A stretch of 9,942 bases of DNA from positions 3,470 through 13,411 of the forward strand of contig JALVMZ010000310.1 of assembly GCA_027032655.1 (NCBI GenBank), written 5' to 3'. The notes beneath the pieces are model-generated. The model was not told where the DNA came from and did no database searches. It saw nothing but the letters and a program-made list of their open reading frames with translations. Shown piece after piece: positions 5,813 through 9,942 of this stretch (position 1 is the stretch's first letter; the number at the start of each line of letters is the position of its first letter). This DNA is from Desulfobacteraceae bacterium. Lineage in GTDB: Bacteria > Desulfobacterota > DSM-4660 > Desulfatiglandales > JALVMZ01. Both the position numbers and the translations under genes were made by a program.

Positions 5813-6589
5813 CTATGAAGATTTTTCTCTAACCGGAAGAGGCATCTCAAGGATATAGATCTTGCCGGTATTTAAATCAGTTACATGAATTCTTAACTCC
5901 ACAGGCTCTTTGGCCTCTGCAGGGAAAAACAAGAAACCATAAGATATTGCATTGGGTTGTATGGTCTTGTATTGAAGAGACTTGTTTCTGAGGTCATCTC
6001 CTATCCTTTTGGGAAGTTCTCCTGATGAGTATCCTTTAGCACCCCCCAGTGTTCCTCCTGCAGCAGCACCCACTGCGGCACCCTTGCCAGCAGATTTTAA
6101 GATATTCTCTCCTGAAAGGACCCCAATTGCTGCACCGATTATAGCTCCAGCAGTTGCGCCCAGAAAACCATGATAGGAGCCCTCTTTAAAAACCTCCTTT
6201 GTTCGGCTATACTTTGATGCCCGCTCATATGCGGTTTTTCTATCCAGGAGGGGCCAGAGATTCCCTCTTCTGTCTTTTATAAATGTCTGATCTGGATTTA
6301 TATCAAATTGATGATCGCCTTTATTATCAAATATAACCTCCACAGGAAGAATACCAGCTCCAATTATATCAAAACCAAATGCCTTCTCTGCCTCTTTTTT
6401 TTCAATATACACATTTGCTCCTATCTTTACTCTCCCAATGACCACAGAACTAAGACAGGCATCAGGACTCTTAATGGGCACGGGACCAGGTTTATATGTG
6501 CTACAACTGGCCAAAACAATAGTAAAAATCAACATCAGGCTCCACACAGGCAAAAATTTATAATTTTGAGGAATAATATTTTCCTTCAT
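5813..6589 (-). CDS. Glycine-zipper lipoprotein
   Basis: A 258-residue envelope lipoprotein. A signal segment (residues 12-28) ends in the lipobox LASC, with C29 as the lipidated residue and serine at +2, which would favour outer-membrane sorting by E. coli rules. A strand-rich region (about 48-110) precedes a glycine zipper at 141-189: GATAGAIIGAAIG, a short polar break, then GKGAAVGAAAGGTLGG. Such zippers can pack in or across membranes. A second strand-rich region follows (about 205-255), containing SYGFLFFPAEA and ITDLNTGK-like elements. The exact family and function are unknown. The ATG at 6587-6589 has no Shine-Dalgarno sequence; a TATAAT lies seven bases before it. The gene converges with the 163-residue gene. 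Confidence 0.82.
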   Translation of the reverse strand: MKENIIPQNYKFLPVWSLMLIFTIVLASCSTYKPGPVPIKSPDACLSSVVIGRVKIGANVYIEKKEAEKAFGFDIIGAGILPVEVIFDNKGDHQFDINPDQTFIKDRRGNLWPLLDRKTAYERASKYSRTKEVFKEGSYHGFLGATAGAIIGAAIGVLSGENILKSAGKGAAVGAAAGGTLGGAKGYSSGELPKRIGDDLRNKSLQYKTIQPNAISYGFLFFPAEAKEPVELRIHVTDLNTGKIYILEMPLPVREKSS

Positions 6590-6596
6590 TTTATTA

Positions 6597-6602
6597 ATTA
6601 TA
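6597..6602 (-). promoter_or_regulatory. Possible -10 element for the glycine-zipper lipoprotein
   Basis: A perfect TATAAT on the minus strand ends seven bases before the ATG. A transcript from it would be essentially leaderless, in line with the absence of a Shine-Dalgarno sequence. The -35 position has only TACTTA, and the surrounding DNA is nearly pure A/T, so this may be coincidence. Confidence 0.28.
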
Positions 6603-6605
6603 TCT

Positions 6606-6640
6606 AATTTTAAAATTTTTAAGTAGATTTTTAAAATCTA
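6606..6640. repeat. Two AT-rich palindromes upstream of the glycine-zipper lipoprotein
   Basis: AATTTTAAAATT (6606-6617) is a perfect 12-base palindrome, and TAGATTTT-T-AAAATCTA (6624-6640) is a perfect 17-base inverted repeat around a central T. They lie 17 and 35 bases before the lipoprotein start codon, a position suited to a regulator. The low-complexity AT context makes such repeats easier by chance. Confidence 0.4.
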
Positions 6641-6824
6641 ATATTTTATTGTGTTTAAAATTAATTATCACAATCTTTATCTTCTGTCAAAGGGGGTTTA
6701 TTATTTGTCTAAGTGATCATGACCTTCAGGCCATGAAGGGAAGTTTCAGGGGATATGCCGGGCTCTGGTGGTGCACATCCTGGACAAAATAATCTTTATA
6801 TCCTATCAAAAAATATGATAAGTA

Positions 6825-6858
6825 TTGACTTGACTTTCTATTAAAAGTTCCATATCGC
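6825..6858 (+). promoter_or_regulatory. Possible promoter for the DHH gene
   Basis: Two overlapping TTGACT hexamers (6825-6830 and 6830-6835) each match five of six -35 bases. From the second, a 17-base spacer leads to TATCGC (6853-6858), a weak -10. The -35 is good and the -10 poor, a pattern that would suit an activated promoter. Confidence 0.33.
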
Positions 6859-6894
6859 TATCAGGGGAAGTTATTATATTTCTTTCATTTTACC

Positions 6895-7986
6895 ATGGGT
6901 TACATTAAAGAAGAGCTAATAAATAAGGCAAGGGAATTTCTAAAAAGCAAGATAAAATCAATAAATGATGTTAAGAAGACTCCTGTATTTATTATCTATC
7001 ATGGAGATGGGGATGGATGTGCATCCGCATATTTTATCAGAAATTTTATAAGGCAGCTCGATGATACAGAGCCTGTCCTTTACTGGGTTCCAACCACTGA
7101 CTTTGATTTTAACAATGCCGAGGGGTTTTTATCCGAAAATGATCCTGGGCTTGCTGTTTTTCTGGACATGCCAGTATTTAATAATATCGAAATGCTAATC
7201 AAGTTGAGGAAGAAAATACCTGTATTCATATATGATCACCATCGAACTGAACCAGCAACAATTTTTCAAAATGACCCCGAATTCCTTTATATAAATCCAG
7301 TAATTGATCAGGCAGGAAAGGCCTTCCCCACATCCCTGTTCTGTTATGAATTACTCCAGAATAGAGAAACCACTGATAAAGAAGTCCTGTACATGGCACT
7401 ATTCACAGAGAGCTGGCTTGACAGGGTAGCCCTGTTTAAAGAATTTGATAAAGACCATAAAGAAGAACTGAAAAAGATTGCCAGAAGGATACATTCCAGT
7501 TTTTTAATTCAGGATATGAATACCACCCATTATGCAATGAATCTACTCAAAAGGCTTAATAATAAATCAATTATAGATTATATGGATTCAAGGGAATACA
7601 CCATAATAAATAACATATATAATCTTATATTAAATGAGAAAAGATGGCTCATGAAAAAACTGATAGATGAGATTTCCAGTATCCAGAAGCCATCCTTTAT
7701 AATTAAAAGGATTGAAAGCAAAATAAGACTGTGTGGAATAATTGCATCAGAGCTGAGGTGGAGATATCCCAATCTCATTATAGGAATATGGCAGAGATGG
7801 AAGGATAGGTATTATTGTGAACTCAGGAGAGGTAAATATTCAAGGATTGACCTTGCACTCTTAGTATCTCAGTTAAAAAAGAGAATTAATTTGATTACAG
7901 GTGGTGGTCATCCCGAAGCAGCGGCCTTTACTGCCAAAAAGGAGGAATTCTTCAAGGCAATAGAGAGGATGAAACAGATGTTATGA
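6895..7986 (+). CDS. DHH-family phosphoesterase (RecJ/NrnA superfamily)
   Basis: A 363-residue protein with the DHH catalytic motifs in order: HGDGDG (36-41; H36, D38, D40), FLDMP (89-93; D91), YDHHRTEP (113-120; D114-H115-H116), and the C-terminal DHHA1-type substrate loop GGGHPEAAAF (336-345). Superfamily members are Mn-dependent phosphoesterases acting on single-stranded DNA, short oligonucleotides or cyclic dinucleotides. The middle region (about 175-290) is helical, charged and not typical of any subfamily I can name. It is shorter than bacterial RecJ and lacks RecJ's extra OB domain, so it is more like archaeal or NrnA-type members. The substrate is open. The ATG at 6895 lacks a Shine-Dalgarno sequence, and the frame is open upstream to a stop at 6826, but without a better start codon. 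The 74-residue gene and dprA follow in the same direction. Confidence 0.92.
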   Translation: MGYIKEELINKAREFLKSKIKSINDVKKTPVFIIYHGDGDGCASAYFIRNFIRQLDDTEPVLYWVPTTDFDFNNAEGFLSENDPGLAVFLDMPVFNNIEMLIKLRKKIPVFIYDHHRTEPATIFQNDPEFLYINPVIDQAGKAFPTSLFCYELLQNRETTDKEVLYMALFTESWLDRVALFKEFDKDHKEELKKIARRIHSSFLIQDMNTTHYAMNLLKRLNNKSIIDYMDSREYTIINNIYNLILNEKRWLMKKLIDEISSIQKPSFIIKRIESKIRLCGIIASELRWRYPNLIIGIWQRWKDRYYCELRRGKYSRIDLALLVSQLKKRINLITGGGHPEAAAFTAKKEEFFKAIERMKQML

Positions 7987-8084
7987 TACAGAACAGGTAT
8001 CACATATCAGCAATAATGGTTACCATAAAAGGTTGGACATTTACAGGATACATGATGGATGGCAAGAATCATGAAAGGCGATGA
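7983..8084 (+). CDS. Possible 33-residue ORF overlapping the DHH stop codon
   Basis: An ATG at 7983 overlaps the TGA of the DHH gene (ATGA) and opens 33 codons. The predicted peptide begins MIQNRYHISAIM and contains KGWTFTGYMMDG. It ends inside the start of the next gene in another frame. ATGA overlaps are typical of coupled genes, but there is no good ribosome binding site and the peptide matches nothing I know. It may equally be a chance frame. Confidence 0.2.
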   Translation: MIQNRYHISAIMVTIKGWTFTGYMMDGKNHERR

Positions 8085-8283
8085 TTCTTCTTTAAATTCC
8101 GCCAATCCTGAACCAGGAGACCTCATTGAGATGGATACATGTTATCCTGGAACCCAGGGTATTATCAAAGGTAAAATATCAGGGTTACATGAACTGTATC
8201 TTATTGAACTCAAAAACAACCTCAGGATTGTAGCGGGTCCTGCCTCCTTCAAACTACTAAATAAATGCTTGACACAAGAGTAG
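8059..8283 (+). CDS. Small protein of 74 residues, possible SH3/KOW-like fold
   Basis: I do not recognise a named family. After a polar N-terminus (residues 1-18), the pattern PGDLIEMDTCYPGTQGIIKGKI (19-40) followed by YLIELKNNLRIVAGPASFKLL (47-67) alternates short strands and turns as small SH3 or KOW-type beta barrels do, which often bind nucleic acid or proteins. That fold is only an inference from the strand pattern. AGGA (8045-8048) lies ten bases before the ATG at 8059; an ATG at 8071 is an alternative that removes four residues. The gene sits between the DHH gene and dprA, 39 bases before the latter, probably in one operon. Confidence 0.65.
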   Translation: MARIMKGDDSSLNSANPEPGDLIEMDTCYPGTQGIIKGKISGLHELYLIELKNNLRIVAGPASFKLLNKCLTQE

Positions 8284-8322
8284 CCCGGTGCTTTATATTC
8301 CCAATCATTCATTACTAAACCA

Positions 8323-9462
8323 ATGAATAGGACTAAAAAAGAGAAACTTGAAGAATGGGTAGCCATCCATCTTGTGCCTGGCATAGGGAATATTACATTT
8401 AAAAAGCTAATAGAGAGGTTCAAAAGCCCGGATAATATCCTCAATGCCAGTTTATCTGAGCTGATGGAAGTGGAAGGGGTGGGAAAAGAACTTGCTCTGC
8501 GAATCTCAAAAGGTATGTGGAGTGAGGATCCTGTAAAATTCATTGATAAGGTAAAAAGCATTGGAGCCCGCCTGATTACCTATTCAGATAATGATTATCC
8601 CGCTATTTTAAAGCAAATATATGATCCTCCTATGCTGCTTTATATAAAAGGTAATGGTATCCCTTCTGATATGGAAAATATTGCAATTGTTGGCTCACGC
8701 AGACCCACACCCTATGGAATTAAAGTGGCCCGTGAACTGGCAGGTGAACTTTCTGAGTATGGCTTTGGCATAGTTAGTGGAATGGCTTATGGTATTGACA
8801 CTTCAGCCCACTGGGGGACAATATCAAAAAATGGGTTTACCATTGCGGTTCTTGGCACAGGAATCAACATCATATATCCACCATCAAACAAGAAACTATA
8901 TAATGAGATACTAAAAAAAGGCGCTCTAATAACTGAATTCCCTCCTGATACCCTGCCAGAAGGGAAGAATTTCCCTGTCAGGAACAGAATAATAAGTGGA
9001 CTAAGTAGAGGAGTGATAGTAATAGAGGCTGCCACAAAAAGTGGCTCACTTATCACCGCAAACATCGCACTTGAGCAGGGAAGAGAGGTGTTTGCTGTGC
9101 CAGGCAGTATTAATTCCTCCAAAAGTAGGGGAACCCATCATTTGATAAAACAGGGGGCGAGATTAGTTGAAAACGCTGAAGATGTGTTGGAAGAGCTGGG
9201 ATATGAAAACAGGTCTTCAGATAATGCAAATGAAAAAGAGGAAATATCTCCAATACCCAAAATGGAGGATATCGAAAGACAGATTTATATCATAGTGGGT
9301 GATTACCCTATCCATATAGATGAGATTGTTAATAGATGTAAACTAAGGCCATCAGAGGCATCAAGTATCCTGATGAAGATGGAGATCAAGGGTCTTGTCC
9401 GACAACTACCTGGTAAACTTTTTGTGAGGGAGGCACATGGCAAAGAACCTGTTAATAGTTGA
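8323..9462 (+). CDS. dprA: DNA processing protein DprA (Smf)
   Basis: A 379-residue DprA with the standard architecture. The N-terminal helical/HhH-like domain includes LVPGIGNITFKKLIERF (17-33) and VEGVGKELA (50-58). The Rossmann-like core shows IVGSRRPTPYG (122-132), SGMAYGIDTSAHWG (152-165), GTGINIIYPPSNKKL (178-192), NFPVRNRIISGLS (216-228), EAATKSGSLITANIALEQGR (235-254) and AVPGS (258-262). The C-terminal winged-helix domain spans about 312-370. DprA loads RecA on incoming single-stranded DNA in transformation and is widespread even where natural competence is unproven; no other competence genes appear in the window. No Shine-Dalgarno sequence precedes the ATG at 8323, so coupling to upstream translation is possible, though 39 bases separate the genes. 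Its end overlaps topA by 26 bases. Confidence 0.98.
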   Translation: MNRTKKEKLEEWVAIHLVPGIGNITFKKLIERFKSPDNILNASLSELMEVEGVGKELALRISKGMWSEDPVKFIDKVKSIGARLITYSDNDYPAILKQIYDPPMLLYIKGNGIPSDMENIAIVGSRRPTPYGIKVARELAGELSEYGFGIVSGMAYGIDTSAHWGTISKNGFTIAVLGTGINIIYPPSNKKLYNEILKKGALITEFPPDTLPEGKNFPVRNRIISGLSRGVIVIEAATKSGSLITANIALEQGREVFAVPGSINSSKSRGTHHLIKQGARLVENAEDVLEELGYENRSSDNANEKEEISPIPKMEDIERQIYIIVGDYPIHIDEIVNRCKLRPSEASSILMKMEIKGLVRQLPGKLFVREAHGKEPVNS

Positions 9463-9942
9463 ATCACCGGCAAAGGCAAGGACAATAGGCAAATACCTTG
9501 GACGCGATTTTAAGATTATGGCCTCTGTGGGCCATGTAAAGGATCTCCCCAAAAATCGTCTGGGGGTTGATATTAAGAATGACTTTAAGCCTGAATATGT
9601 GGTTATCAAAGGCAAAGGCAAGATACTTAAGGAGATAAAAAAGGAAGGGAAAAACTCTGACGCCATCTATCTTGCACCTGACCCTGACAGGGAAGGGGAG
9701 GCAATTGCATGGCACATTGCAGAAGAATTAAAAAACGCATCAGGCAGGATACACAGAGTGCTCTTTAATGAAATTACCCCCAGGGGAATAAAAGAGGGTC
9801 TATCCGCACCGCGAGAGCTGGATAGTTTTAAATACGAATCACAGCAGGCAAGGAGAATACTTGATCGCCTGGTGGGATACCAGATATCCCCTCTGCTCTG
9901 GGCTAAGGTAAAAAAGGGACTGAGTGCAGGAAGAGTCCAATC
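9437..9942 (+). CDS. topA: DNA topoisomerase I (type IA), N-terminal part
   Basis: The first 168 residues of TopA are visible; the gene runs off the right edge, and the catalytic tyrosine is not in the window. The TOPRIM domain begins AKNLLIVESPAKARTIGKYL (2-21, catalytic E9) and carries the metal triad in APDPDREGEAIAWH (80-93; D82, D84, E86). Domain IV motifs follow: FNEIT (110-114), YESQQARRILDRLVGY (133-148) and LSAGRVQ (162-168). The enzyme relaxes negative supercoils by nicking and passing a single strand. The ATG at 9437-9439 lies within the end of dprA and is preceded by GAGGGAGG, so ribosomes reach it while dprA is still being finished. Co-transcription with dprA is a frequent arrangement in bacteria. 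Confidence 0.98.
   Translation, partial: MAKNLLIVESPAKARTIGKYLGRDFKIMASVGHVKDLPKNRLGVDIKNDFKPEYVVIKGKGKILKEIKKEGKNSDAIYLAPDPDREGEAIAWHIAEELKNASGRIHRVLFNEITPRGIKEGLSAPRELDSFKYESQQARRILDRLVGYQISPLLWAKVKKGLSAGRVQ

Larger units (their letters stand above)
6590..6894. other. Divergent intergenic region between glycine-zipper lipoprotein and DHH gene
   Basis: This gap of about 305 bases has three parts. Bases 6590-6670 are extremely AT-rich, with two palindromes and a TATAAT on the minus strand near the lipoprotein start. Bases 6717-6785 are markedly richer in G and C, with a 6-bp inverted repeat CCTTCA/TGAAGG (6723-6739), and have no assignable function. Bases 6825-6894 carry two overlapping TTGACT hexamers and the leader of the DHH gene. 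No open frame in the gap looks like a gene. Confidence 0.5.

Noticed and set aside
5804..5850. Inverted repeat CGGTTA/TAACCG at the convergent gene ends as a terminator
   Set aside because: Six-base arms with a loop of about 20 bases and no adjoining T-run do not support an intrinsic terminator.
6717..6800. Minus-strand frame containing a CPGC-like motif
   Set aside because: Only about 24 codons between stops with no start codon; the cysteine spacing is not enough to support a gene.
8016..8026. Palindrome ATGGTTACCAT as an operator
   Set aside because: It is short, single-copy and far from any promoter candidate; chance is the simpler explanation.
1..9942. CRISPR array, insertion sequence or phage defence island
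   Set aside because: No regularly spaced repeats, transposase, terminal inverted repeats or defence-type effector genes were seen apart from vapBC.

Overview
The window looks like an ordinary chromosomal stretch from a moderately AT-rich bacterium, with short intergenic gaps and mostly housekeeping DNA-metabolism genes. MutL carries the full endonuclease motif set, so mismatch repair here is of the MutH-independent kind, which argues against E. coli-type gammaproteobacteria. Two predicted lipoproteins, one with a glycine zipper, suggest a diderm envelope. The dprA-topA pair and the overall gene style would fit a Desulfobacterota or Nitrospirota-like anaerobe, but this placement is an inference from style and is weak.

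Left part (1-2865). On the minus strand, mutL ends at a strong intrinsic terminator. It is followed by a cysteine hydrolase (isochorismatase family) whose end overlaps the start of a thioredoxin-reductase-like flavoprotein that runs off the left edge. mutL diverges from a plus-strand radC across a 169-bp promoter region.

Middle part (2866-6894). radC is followed by a tRNA-Leu(UAG) with a good promoter of its own and an encoded CCA end. A vapBC toxin-antitoxin operon (minus strand) comes next, with a near-consensus promoter overlapped by a short palindrome. Then comes a plus-strand pair: a probable small lipoprotein and a 163-residue protein I do not recognise. Converging on this pair is a minus-strand glycine-zipper lipoprotein, preceded by a very AT-rich control region with two palindromes.

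Right part (6895-9942). A plus-strand run holds a DHH-family phosphoesterase, a small 74-residue protein, dprA, and the start of topA, which runs off the right edge and overlaps dprA by 26 bases.

Taken together, mutL, radC, the DHH protein, dprA and topA give the window a DNA repair, processing and topology character, but they lie in separate transcription units and need not work together. I see no phage genes, insertion sequences, CRISPR arrays or unmistakable new system. The least explained items are the DHH protein, the lipoprotein/163-residue pair, the cysteine hydrolase/flavoprotein pair, and a few intergenic signals.
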